Assembly: GCA_040004775.1 (NCBI GenBank)
Contig: JBDUAD010000002.1
Location: forward strand, 17,619-81,618
Origin: JALZBL01 sp040004775
GTDB taxonomy: Bacteria > Actinomycetota > Actinomycetes > Mycobacteriales > Jatrophihabitantaceae
Direction of reading: 5' to 3'
DNA: 64,000 bases
Shown here: positions 26,281-34,422 of the stretch, one piece after another
Layout of the letters: each line of letters opens with the position of its first letter
How positions within the stretch are numbered: position 1 is the first letter of the stretch
Translations under genes and position numbers: made by a program
Notes under the pieces: generated by a model
Databases searched by the model: none
What the model was told of the DNA's origin: nothing
What the model saw: only the letters and a program-made list of their open reading frames with translations

Positions 26281-26973
26281 ATGTACAAGTCCCACAAGGT
26301 CTCTGCCATCGTCACCTGCGCCGGGCGCGGCGTGCGCTTCGGCGGCAACAAGCTTCTGGTCAAGATGAACGGGATCACGGTGCTGGAGAAGACCGTGCGC
26401 GAGTTCGTCCACCCGGCCGTCGACGAGATCATCGTGACCGCGAGTCCGGAGAGTCGCGCGGAGTACGAGCGCATCCTGGTCGAGCGGGCGGGGTTGCCCG
26501 TGACGTTGGTCGAGGGGGGCGAGGAGCGCTTCATCTCGGCCATGAAGGGGCTGGAAGCCACCTCCGGCTCCATGATCGCCGTGCACGACGGGGTGCGTCC
26601 GTTCATCAACGGCGACCTGATTACCCGGGCGCTTGATGCCGGCGTGGAATACGGCGCGGCGATGCTTGGTACGCCGACCGTGGTCCAGCTCAAGCTGGTC
26701 GACGACGACGAGTTCATCGCCGGCTCGCCGGACCGGTCACGCAGCTGGCTGGGTCAGACCCCTCAGGTGTTCCAGCGCGAGCTGCTCGAGCGGGCCTACG
26801 CCGCGGCCATCGCCGACAGATACGCCCGTACCAGCGACGACGCCGACCTTGTGGCCGAGTACACCGGCCACAAGGTGAAGATCGTCCGCGGCGAGGACTT
26901 CAACATCAAGATCACGACGCGAACCGACCTGCTCATCGCCGACCAGATCATGGCCCAGGCCGACTTCGAGTAG
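26281..26973 (+). CDS. TarI/IspD-family CDP-polyol cytidylyltransferase
   Basis: 230 residues. It transfers CMP from CTP to a polyol phosphate. The nucleotide-binding loop reads TCAGRGVRFGGNKLL, followed by VEGGEERFISAM, AVHDGVRPF, LGQTPQVF and KIVRGEDFNIKITT. HDGVRPF, GQTPQ and VRGExxNIKxTT resemble TarI (ribitol-5-phosphate cytidylyltransferase) and its relatives more than MEP-pathway IspD, which has HDAARP and TDEA. The neighbours are cell-envelope genes rather than ispF, which also favours CDP-ribitol or a similar polyol. MEP IspD is not excluded, since dxr and ispG are in the same window. Confidence 0.82.
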   Translation: MYKSHKVSAIVTCAGRGVRFGGNKLLVKMNGITVLEKTVREFVHPAVDEIIVTASPESRAEYERILVERAGLPVTLVEGGEERFISAMKGLEATSGSMIAVHDGVRPFINGDLITRALDAGVEYGAAMLGTPTVVQLKLVDDDEFIAGSPDRSRSWLGQTPQVFQRELLERAYAAAIADRYARTSDDADLVAEYTGHKVKIVRGEDFNIKITTRTDLLIADQIMAQADFE

Positions 26974-26992
26974 GTGACGGCGCGGCGACGAC

Positions 26993-28873
26993 CTAGCTTC
27001 GCTGGCGGGCGAACGTCAGCGCGCCATGGCGGTCGACAGTGACATCCAGCCCCGAGTCGATGTCGCGGCCGTGGAAACTCAGGCTCAGCGGGTAGCGGCC
27101 GGGCCGCTGGGCCAGGCTCGACTCGAGCCACGCGCCGTCCCGGCGGGCGACGATGCGCGCCGGTCGAGCCGGGCCCTTGCCGACCGTCGACGCGCCTTCG
27201 ATCACCGTGTCCTCGTCGGTGCTGATTGCGCCGAACGGCAGCCCGAACTCGACCACGTGGGTGCGCCGGCCGAGCCGTGACCGCGGCCCGGTCGCGGCCG
27301 GATCCCCCGACTCGGCCCGGCGCGGGTCCGGCCGGGCCGATCCGGACAGGCTGCGGTTGGTCTGGTCGACGTCCAGACTGAGCATGCCGGACTTGTTCGC
27401 GTAGGCGATGTATATGTGGCCGCCGTGCAGGGCGCTGCGGGTCGGGTACGACGTGCGCAGCCCGCGCTGGTTGATGGTGCCGGCCAGCTCGTTGCGCGCG
27501 GTCACGTCCCACGAGCGCTCGACCAACGGGTGGCCGAACGCGGCGGTCGCCGGGTTCAACGTCGCGGCGATGGTAACGACCAGTTCCGGGCGCCCGGCGA
27601 TGGTGTCGAAGCGCCGCTCGTGGTGGTCAGTGGGCAGCAGCCACGTCACGCCGGTGTCACGGGCCCGGACGCCGAGGGTGGTCCGGGCGGCGTCGAGGGC
27701 TGCGGTCATGTCCAACGCCTCGGGCGGCAGCGCGGCCGCCACCTCCGCCGGCAGGTCGCGCACGAACCGGCCACCGTCGGCCCGGATGGCCGGTGGGGCT
27801 CCGCCGGCCGCGCTCCACCGCGACTCGGCGCTGATCTCGATGGATCCCGCGTTCCACTCGACCCGCGTGGCCGTGCTGATGCCGACGAGCCCCGAGTCCA
27901 CGTCGACCAGCCGCTCGAGCAGGTCCCAGCGACCGGCTCGCACGAGCGCGGCCCGGCCCAGCGCGGTCGGGGTGAGGTACTGGTCGAGCTCATCCGGGAT
28001 GTGGTGGGCGACCAGGTCCTCCACGGTGGCGCGCACGGCGTCGAACTCCGGGGCCGGCGCCTGGAACAAGCTCGGCCCGAGCGGGCCCAGCACCCGGCTG
28101 CGGTACTGGTGCAGGAGCATCAACCGGTGCTGACCGGCCAGCTCCGGGTCGCCCAGCTTCTCGTTGGTCTGCAGGACGATCTCGCGGACCCAGCGCCAGT
28201 ACTCCGCGCGGTCCTTGGTGTAGGAGGACGACGCGGTCCGGCCGCCCCGCACCCAGTGGTAAAAGGGCGTGTCGGCCATGACCGAAACGACCTTGGCGTA
28301 GCGGGCGACGTCGAGGTTGAAGAAGACGTCCTCCCACAGCACGCGCCGGCCCTCGATGAACCGGATTTCGTGCTCCATCAGCAGCGCCCGCCGGAACAGC
28401 TTGTGCGGGTTGGTGGGGATCAGGGGGTGGTGGTCCTGCCGCCCGATGGCGTTGTCCATGTTGGCCGTGTATATGTCCAGGGCCCACTTAGCCTGGTCGG
28501 TGCGGGTCTCCTTGCCGTTCAGAACGTCGGCTTTGGTCCGTGCGGCCATGGCGTAGCCGGCTTCCAGTGCATGCGGGTAGAGCTCGTCGTCGTGGTCCAT
28601 GAAGAGCACGTACTCCCCGCGGGCCATCTCCAGCCCGACGTTGCGCGGCCGGCTCGGCCAGCCCGAGTTGGGGATGCGCTCGATGCGGACGTTGTCGTGG
28701 CTGTCGCGGATGCCTTGCAGCCGCTTCCACGTGTTATCCGGCGAGCCGTCGTCGACGAAGATGACCTCGAACTCCGACGTCGGAAGGGTCTGGGCCTCCA
28801 GAGATCGGACCAATCCTTTGATGCGCTCGCCGGGGGCGTAGGTGGGCACGACGACGCTGACCTTCGTGGGCAC
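26993..28873 (-). CDS. GT2 family glycosyltransferase with large C-terminal domain
   Basis: About 626 residues from GTG 28873 (VPTKVSVVVPTYAP); the open frame above it is not family-like. The GT-A domain (residues 1-230) has VIFVDDGSPDNTW, NSGWPSRPRNVGLEMARGEY and the metal-binding DHDDE, and HKLFRRALLMEHEIRF and LWEDVFF are typical of GT2 acceptor-side helices. The rest (about 300 residues) is rich in beta-type and Arg/Asp segments I cannot assign. The enzyme is cytosolic or membrane-associated and extends a polymer. It converges with the cytidylyltransferase (19 bp apart). Confidence 0.87.
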   Translation of the reverse strand: MPTKVSVVVPTYAPGERIKGLVRSLEAQTLPTSEFEVIFVDDGSPDNTWKRLQGIRDSHDNVRIERIPNSGWPSRPRNVGLEMARGEYVLFMDHDDELYPHALEAGYAMAARTKADVLNGKETRTDQAKWALDIYTANMDNAIGRQDHHPLIPTNPHKLFRRALLMEHEIRFIEGRRVLWEDVFFNLDVARYAKVVSVMADTPFYHWVRGGRTASSSYTKDRAEYWRWVREIVLQTNEKLGDPELAGQHRLMLLHQYRSRVLGPLGPSLFQAPAPEFDAVRATVEDLVAHHIPDELDQYLTPTALGRAALVRAGRWDLLERLVDVDSGLVGISTATRVEWNAGSIEISAESRWSAAGGAPPAIRADGGRFVRDLPAEVAAALPPEALDMTAALDAARTTLGVRARDTGVTWLLPTDHHERRFDTIAGRPELVVTIAATLNPATAAFGHPLVERSWDVTARNELAGTINQRGLRTSYPTRSALHGGHIYIAYANKSGMLSLDVDQTNRSLSGSARPDPRRAESGDPAATGPRSRLGRRTHVVEFGLPFGAISTDEDTVIEGASTVGKGPARPARIVARRDGAWLESSLAQRPGRYPLSLSFHGRDIDSGLDVTVDRHGALTFARQRS

Positions 28874-28905
28874 GCGGACAGAGTGCCACAACGCCCGCCC
28901 GGCGA

Positions 28906-29247
28906 TCAGCGGTGTTCGGCCAGCTCCGCGGCGACGCGGTCGGCGGTCGTCGCGTGCTGCGCGGTGACGTGGTCGGCGGTCGTCGCGTGCTCCGCGTCCG
29001 GACGTTCGGGCGCGTTCGGGATTTGCTGGTGCGCCCACTCGAACACGGCATCGTAGAGCTCGGCTACCCGGCGGTTGTCGCGCCGCAACTCGTCGATCTC
29101 GCGGCGCAACTCGCGCAGCTCCCGCTCGTAGGAGATGAACCGGGCCGGTCCCTGCTCGAACTGCTGGTCGAGGGTGGCCAAGGTGCGGATGTTGTTGACC
29201 GTCCGCGGCGCGACCCGGCGGGCGGCCTTCTTGATGTACTCGTTCAT
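28906..29247 (-). CDS. Small coiled-coil protein of the glycopolymer locus
   Basis: 113 residues from ATG 29247 (MNEYIKKAARRVAP). The middle, ERELRELRREIDELRRDNRR, has heptad spacing of Leu/Ile and looks like a short coiled coil. It ends with a repeated 11-residue unit (HATTADHVTAQ / HATTADRVAAE), visible as a 33-bp DNA repeat at about 28921-29000. The basic N-terminus could touch membrane or nucleic acid. It lies between the LicD fusion and the glycosyltransferase on the same strand, probably one operon. It may be a scaffold for those enzymes. I know no function. Confidence 0.7.
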   Translation of the reverse strand: MNEYIKKAARRVAPRTVNNIRTLATLDQQFEQGPARFISYERELRELRREIDELRRDNRRVAELYDAVFEWAHQQIPNAPERPDAEHATTADHVTAQHATTADRVAAELAEHR

Positions 29248-29305
29248 CGCGATGTCCTTCGTGATCGGATCGGTGGGAAGCCGGAGGAGCGGTGGGGACA
29301 GGCAG

Positions 29306-30844
29306 CTACTTCCACAGCAGCGCGGCCACGTTCGTCCGCTCCCCGAACGGGGTGCTGCGCCGGCGGTCGGTCAGCACGGTGGTGCCGATCTTCCAGCGCC
29401 AGGCCTGACGCTGCAGCGCGTCGACGGTCAGTGTCCAGGTCTCGGGATTGGCGCCGATGCGGGGAACGGACGTGGCGTCGAAGGTGGCGTAGAGGAAGAC
29501 TTCCTCGTCCAGCACCGCCCGCAGGAGGATGAACAGGTCGGCCCGCCCGAGGGCTGGGATCTCGTGCAGGACGTTGCGGGCGAAGAAGTACGGCCGGCGG
29601 CCGGACGCGATCAGTTCCAGGGCGAAGCGAAGGAGGCGGTGCCGGTCGTTGAGGTTGAGGAAGCGGTACTCGACCCGCTCGGGCTGGGTCTGCCGGGCCA
29701 CCCGAAGGGCCTCGAAGCTGTAGTCGATGCCGAGCACCTCGTGCCCCTCGGCCGCGATCCGCTCGGCCTGCCGGCCGTCGCCGCAGCCGAGATCGACAAC
29801 GAACGCCCGGGGCGGCAGCAGGCGCAGGAACCGGTCGGCGTCGTCGAAGGTCTCGGGATCGACGTTGGCGTCGGTGACCTCGCGCTTGTCCACCGCCTTC
29901 CAGGTCTTCTCCCAGAACACCCGCTGCCGGTTGAACACGCCGAAGCTGTTCTCGAAGCGCCGCAGGATGGAGCGTGGCGTCTCGTAGCGGAACGACGGGT
30001 CTGGTACCCGCCAGTCGGGCCCGTAGGAGTATTCGAGCCAAGCCTCCGGCCCGGCCGGTGCAGGCAGGCTCACCCCGCCGACCTCCACCGTCTGCACGGG
30101 CAGCAGGCACTCGCGCGGCAGCTCCCCGCGAAGGGCGAAGGGCTGGTTGTAGAGGCCGTCCTCGCTGTGGTATCCGGTGAAGATGTCGATGTAGTAATCG
30201 GTGCCGCCGTCCTCGTTGAAGAAGACGATCTCGAGGTGGGCATGGCTGTGAGGCACGACCGTGTATCCGTCGCCCTCGAGGCGGCGCAGGAGCTCGAACC
30301 CGACCAGGGACACGTCCTGCGGATCGGACTTGTCGCACCAGAAGGCGAGGTCGATGTCGTCGTCGTGGGGCAACAGCTCGCCGGTGCGGATCGCGCCGAG
30401 CAGGGTGCCGCCGACGATGTAGACCGGATACCCCCATTCCTGCATCCGCGAGGCGATGACGGCCGTACTGGCCAGCAGCCGGTCCTGCACGCCGGAGGAA
30501 TCCCCGTCGAAGGACAGCCCGAGCCGGTTCCACTTGTTCATTGCCATCCAGCGGCCCTGGTTGTCGGTGATCGACACCCGTCCGGGGCCGCCGAAGCTGA
30601 CGTGGCCGGCGGCCAGATCGTCATCGGTGGCCGAGTCGCGCACTTCTACCGCGGTGTTCCCGCGCAGATACGGCGTGATGGCCACCGGCCACCGCAGCCG
30701 GTGGACCCCGGTACGCGGATGCGGCTCGGGCAGCTTGGTCGACCAGACCCGGTGCCCGTCGAAGTAGATGTCCACGGTGTCGATCTGCTCGCTGGACCCG
30801 TCCAGGCGCAGGCTGCGCCGGTCGGCACGGACGGGTCTGGTCAC
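29306..30844 (-). CDS. LicD-type phosphotransferase fused to a SAM-dependent methyltransferase
   Basis: About 512 residues from GTG 30844, with GGGAGG 5 nt upstream. A beta-rich N-terminal region is followed by the LicD nucleotidyltransferase fold: GGTLLGAIRTG (about 145-155), PHDDDIDLAFW (about 159-169), EIVFFNEDGGTDYYIDIFTG and EYSYGPDWRVP. A methyltransferase follows from about residue 345, with motif I VVDLGCGDGRQAE and GIDYSFEALRVARQ. LicD-fold enzymes (also fukutin/FKRP) move phosphocholine or polyol-phosphate from CDP donors onto glycans. A CDP-polyol-type enzyme is encoded nearby. The fusion suggests transfer and methylation of the same cap. Confidence 0.88.
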   Translation of the reverse strand: MTRPVRADRRSLRLDGSSEQIDTVDIYFDGHRVWSTKLPEPHPRTGVHRLRWPVAITPYLRGNTAVEVRDSATDDDLAAGHVSFGGPGRVSITDNQGRWMAMNKWNRLGLSFDGDSSGVQDRLLASTAVIASRMQEWGYPVYIVGGTLLGAIRTGELLPHDDDIDLAFWCDKSDPQDVSLVGFELLRRLEGDGYTVVPHSHAHLEIVFFNEDGGTDYYIDIFTGYHSEDGLYNQPFALRGELPRECLLPVQTVEVGGVSLPAPAGPEAWLEYSYGPDWRVPDPSFRYETPRSILRRFENSFGVFNRQRVFWEKTWKAVDKREVTDANVDPETFDDADRFLRLLPPRAFVVDLGCGDGRQAERIAAEGHEVLGIDYSFEALRVARQTQPERVEYRFLNLNDRHRLLRFALELIASGRRPYFFARNVLHEIPALGRADLFILLRAVLDEEVFLYATFDATSVPRIGANPETWTLTVDALQRQAWRWKIGTTVLTDRRRSTPFGERTNVAALLWK

Positions 30845-30980
30845 AGGCGCCTCCCAGCGTGTTGCCGGACGCTCCGGCGGCTCTCGTGAGGACAAGATTG
30901 CATCGGGGCACCGGCGTGAATCGCCCGAATGCTACGCGACGGTCCCCGGGCCGGTCGGCCCATGCGTTGGCAAGGACGGC

Positions 30981-31829
30981 TCAGAACAGGACGGTGGCGA
31001 AGCTGCCGACCTGGCGCATCCCGATCCGCTCGTAGACCCGACGGGCGGCGAGGTTGAAGTCGTTGACGTACAGGCTCACCGCTGGAGCCAGCCGCAGTCC
31101 CTCGGCCACCACGGTGGCCACCGCCGCGGTGCCCAGGCCGCGGCCGCGGTGGGCCGGATCCACCCAGACGCCTTGGATCTGGCAGCAGTGGGCGGAGACG
31201 GCGACGATCTCGGCCTTGAACATCACGCGGCCGCGCGAGTCGAAGCGCACGAACGCGAGCCCGGCCCCGATGAGGGAGGCGACCCGGCGGCGGTAGGCCG
31301 AGTCCACGCCGGCGTCGGGCGGCTCGAGATCGAGCTCCTCGGCGAACATGGCCAGGGAGGCCGGCAGGTACCGGGGCAGATCGCGAGCTGTGGCTCGCAC
31401 GACGAGCGGGTCGCGTGTCACCAGCGGTGCCCGTCTGGTGACGAGCAGCGGCTGGTCGGCTCGCACCGCCCGGGCTGGCCCCCAGCGGTCGGCAGCCTCC
31501 TGCCAGATCGCCAGGACGGCATCGGCGCGCCCCCCGATCGAAGACCAGGTCCGGCGCTGAACGACCATGGCGGCAGCCAGGAAGCGCAGGTCGCTCGGGT
31601 CTCCGCCGAGCGGCATCAGGGTGCCCCCGGCGAAGCACGCCGCGCGCAGGCCGTCGGCGGTCTCGAGGCCCCAAAGCTGCCCGCCGAGGTCCCACGGCTG
31701 CAGGCTGGCGGCGCCCGCGAGGCGGGCCTCGAACACGCACTGCCCGATGTGGTCCGCAGCGACCAGCTCGGCAACGGCCGACCGGTCGGCGTCGCCGAGG
31801 GTGCGCACCGTCGAGCCGACCACCGTCAC
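30981..31829 (-). CDS. GNAT acetyltransferase with N-terminal DUF4081 domain
   Basis: 282 residues. An N-terminal DUF4081-type domain (about 1-130: LGDADRSAVAELVAADHIGQCVFEARL) is joined to a GNAT domain whose acetyl-CoA loop is QGVWVDPAHRGRGLGTAAV, with LYVNDFNLAARRVYERIGM after it. Proteins of this architecture lie next to ispG in actinobacteria (Rv2867c position). The acceptor is unknown. Cytosolic. It is the last of a minus-strand run that starts with dxr and includes rip1, ispG and the Eis-like gene. Confidence 0.88.
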   Translation of the reverse strand: MTVVGSTVRTLGDADRSAVAELVAADHIGQCVFEARLAGAASLQPWDLGGQLWGLETADGLRAACFAGGTLMPLGGDPSDLRFLAAAMVVQRRTWSSIGGRADAVLAIWQEAADRWGPARAVRADQPLLVTRRAPLVTRDPLVVRATARDLPRYLPASLAMFAEELDLEPPDAGVDSAYRRRVASLIGAGLAFVRFDSRGRVMFKAEIVAVSAHCCQIQGVWVDPAHRGRGLGTAAVATVVAEGLRLAPAVSLYVNDFNLAARRVYERIGMRQVGSFATVLF

Positions 31830-31905
31830 ACGGCGGAGGCTACCGGCCGGCGCCGCTACGGCACGGCGGGACGCCGGTGGGCGGTCGGCACGTCGGCCGG
31901 GGCGG

Positions 31906-33123
31906 TCAGAAGCCGGTGCCGTGGAACGGCGCGGAGTCGGCGAGGAAGGCGCGGTCCAGGCGCCGCAGGGCGTCGGGGCGCTCGGACCGGACGCTGCCGG
32001 CCGCGGCGAGCTGGCTCACGCGGGTGCCGCCGAGGTAGGCCGCCCCTAGGTCGGCCACGCCGCAGACGATCTCGGCCGGGTCGGTGGTCGGTGCGCACCG
32101 CGCGCCGTCCGGGCCACCTTCCAGCCGGACTGTGACGTCGCCGAACATCGCATCAGTGACGGCCAGCACGGTGTCGATCTCCACGCCGTAGGTGCGGGCC
32201 GACAGCGCGGCGGCAACGTCGAGCAGACGCACCCACACCGCGTCGTTGACCGAGGTGGTCCGGATCTGACGCGGGTCGGTGAGCAGGAGTGGCAGCGGGT
32301 CCTCCGGGGCCAGCATCGACGTGTCGATGGTGACGAGGAGGTCCAGCCCGAGCAGGACCGTCCACAGGGCCCGCCGCGCGTCGTCGGTCAGGGCGACATA
32401 GTCGGTGACCAAGCAGGTGTTGGCCGCGTGCCCGCCGGTCCACGTCTCACGGGTTCGGTAGGCCAGATAACCGTCCTCGTGGAGCAGGTGGAACCGGGCG
32501 CTCAGGCCGTCGCGGTTGGACTCCCGGTCGAACGCCCACGCGTCCCACCACGGCGCCGACCGGCGGATCGCGCCTGGGATCTGCGCGCACCAACGCTCGT
32601 GGATGCCCGGCATCGTGGGCCGAGCCTGCTCGGCCGTGGCCATGCGCACGGTGCGGCTGTCGCCCGGCCTGCGCAGCACGGCCCGGCGTCGCTCGATCGA
32701 CACCCCCCGGCGGGTGGTGGCCGCGCCGTAGCCGAAGCGGCCGTAGATGGCGCTCTCGCTGGCGGTGAGCATGGCCAGCGGGCGCCCGGCCCGGCGGTAG
32801 CCGTCCAGCTGCTCGTGCATGAGCGCGGACAGGATGCCCATCCGGCGGTGGGTGACGGCCACCGACACCCACGTCACGCCCGGTACCTCGAGACGCGCGC
32901 CGCCGGGAACGGTGACGGTGAGGGCGTAGTCCGCGGTGACCCCGACGATGTGCTCGTCGTCGGTGGCCAGGAGGAACCGGTTCGGGTCGAGGGTGAGCAG
33001 GGTGTCCTGGATGTCCTGCTCGGTCATCGTGAACCCGAAGGCGAAGCCGTCGAGGCGCACGACCTCCTCGACGTCGGCGCGGGTACCGGCACGGATGGGG
33101 AAGGCAGACACCGCGGAGGTCAC
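31906..33123 (-). CDS. Eis-like N-acetyltransferase
   Basis: About 405 residues from GTG 33123 (VTSAVSAFPIRAGT); the longer open frame is Arg/Pro-rich. The Eis tripartite fold is seen: GNAT-1 with acetyl-CoA loop HRRMGILSALMHEQ and SESAIYGRFGYG (the Tyr region that acts as general acid), a second GNAT-like region, and an SCP2-like C-terminus ending in a terminal Phe. In characterised Eis the C-terminal carboxylate is the catalytic base. Eis enzymes acetylate aminoglycosides at several amines and also Lys-rich substrates; activity here is inferred. Confidence 0.88.
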   Translation of the reverse strand: MTSAVSAFPIRAGTRADVEEVVRLDGFAFGFTMTEQDIQDTLLTLDPNRFLLATDDEHIVGVTADYALTVTVPGGARLEVPGVTWVSVAVTHRRMGILSALMHEQLDGYRRAGRPLAMLTASESAIYGRFGYGAATTRRGVSIERRRAVLRRPGDSRTVRMATAEQARPTMPGIHERWCAQIPGAIRRSAPWWDAWAFDRESNRDGLSARFHLLHEDGYLAYRTRETWTGGHAANTCLVTDYVALTDDARRALWTVLLGLDLLVTIDTSMLAPEDPLPLLLTDPRQIRTTSVNDAVWVRLLDVAAALSARTYGVEIDTVLAVTDAMFGDVTVRLEGGPDGARCAPTTDPAEIVCGVADLGAAYLGGTRVSQLAAAGSVRSERPDALRRLDRAFLADSAPFHGTGF

Positions 33124-33193
33124 GGTTCGCCAGTGTGGTCGGCGCCGCCCGCCCGGCCAACGGGATTTGGCCCGGCCCGGCGGAAGCCGGACC

Positions 33194-34393
33194 TCAGCGC
33201 ACGGCCACCGAGGGGGCACCGGAGCTCACGCCGGCCGCCTCCATCTCGTCGGCCAGGCGCAGGGCTTCTTCGATCAGCGTCTCGACGATCATCGACTCGG
33301 GCACGGTCTTGACTACCTCGCCCTTGACGAAGATCTGGCCCTTGCCGTTGCCGCTGGCCACGCCGAGGTCGGCCTCGCGGGCCTCCCCCGGTCCGTTGAC
33401 CACGCAACCCATGACCGCCACGCGCAGCGGCACGGTCATACCCTCCAATCCCGCGGTGACCTGATCGGCCAAGGTGTAGACGTCGACCTGGGCGCGCCCG
33501 CAGGAGGGGCAGGAGACGATCTCCAGGCGCCGCTGGCGCAGGTTGAGCGACTCGAGGATGGCCAGGCCGACCTTGACCTCCTCGACCGGCGGGGCGGACA
33601 GCGAGACGCGGATCGTGTCGCCGATACCCCGCGAGAGCAGCGCTCCGAACGCGACCGAGGATTTGATCGTGCCCTGGAACGTCGGTCCGGCCTCGGTCAC
33701 CCCGAGGTGCAGCGGGTAGTCGCACCGCTCGGCCAGCAATTCGTAGGCCCGCACCATGACCACCGGGTCGTTGTGCTTGACCGAGATCTTGAAGTCGCGG
33801 AATTCGTGCTCCTCGAACAGGGCGGCCTCGTTCAGGGCCGACTCGACCAGGGCTTCGGGAGTCGCCTTGCCGTATTTGGCCAGCAGCCGCTTGTCCAGGG
33901 AGCCGGCGTTGACCCCGATGCGCAAGGAGACGCCGGCCGCGGCGGCGGCCCGGGCGATCTCTCCCACCTTGTCGTCGAACGCCTTGATGTTGCCCGGATT
34001 GACGCGTACCGCGGCGCAGCCGGCCTCGATCGCGGCGAACACGTACTTGGGCTGGAAGTGGATGTCGGCGATGACCGGGATCTGGGACTTGCGGGCGATG
34101 GCCGGCAGGGCGTCGGCGTCGTCCTGGCTCGGGCAGGCGACCCGAACGATGTCGCAGCCGGAGGCGGTCAGCTCGGCGATCTGCTGCAGTGTGGCGTTGA
34201 CGTCCGAGGTCAGCGTGGTGGTCATCGACTGCACCGAGATCGGTGCACCTCCACCGACCGCGACGGACCCGACCTGGATCTGCCGGGACTGTCGCCGCGG
34301 GGCCAGCACCGGCGGCGGCTCGGCCGGGGCGCCGAACGGAACCGGCACCGTCCCGAGCGAGGGTCGACCGATGGACAGCGGGGTGGTGGTCAC
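33194..34393 (-). CDS. ispG: 4-hydroxy-3-methylbut-2-enyl diphosphate synthase
   Basis: 399 residues, GTG start. Fe-S enzyme of the MEP isoprenoid pathway (gcpE) that converts MEcPP to HMBPP. The TIM-barrel N-terminus has SMTTTLTSDVNATLQQI. The three 4Fe-4S ligands lie in SCPSCGRAQVDVYTL and MGCVVNGPGEAREADLG near residues 270-330. The position beside the S2P protease and dxr is the standard actinobacterial cluster. The C-terminus extends about 30 residues beyond the core. Confidence 0.96.
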   Translation of the reverse strand: MTTTPLSIGRPSLGTVPVPFGAPAEPPPVLAPRRQSRQIQVGSVAVGGGAPISVQSMTTTLTSDVNATLQQIAELTASGCDIVRVACPSQDDADALPAIARKSQIPVIADIHFQPKYVFAAIEAGCAAVRVNPGNIKAFDDKVGEIARAAAAAGVSLRIGVNAGSLDKRLLAKYGKATPEALVESALNEAALFEEHEFRDFKISVKHNDPVVMVRAYELLAERCDYPLHLGVTEAGPTFQGTIKSSVAFGALLSRGIGDTIRVSLSAPPVEEVKVGLAILESLNLRQRRLEIVSCPSCGRAQVDVYTLADQVTAGLEGMTVPLRVAVMGCVVNGPGEAREADLGVASGNGKGQIFVKGEVVKTVPESMIVETLIEEALRLADEMEAAGVSSGAPSVAVR

Positions 34394-34422
34394 CTCGCCA
34401 TTATCCGCGCGCGCGGCGTCGA

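Noticed and set aside
26281..26973. Housekeeping MEP-pathway ispD
   Set aside because: HDGVRPF, GQTPQ and VRGExxNIK match TarI better, and no ispF or carD is next to it; not fully excluded.
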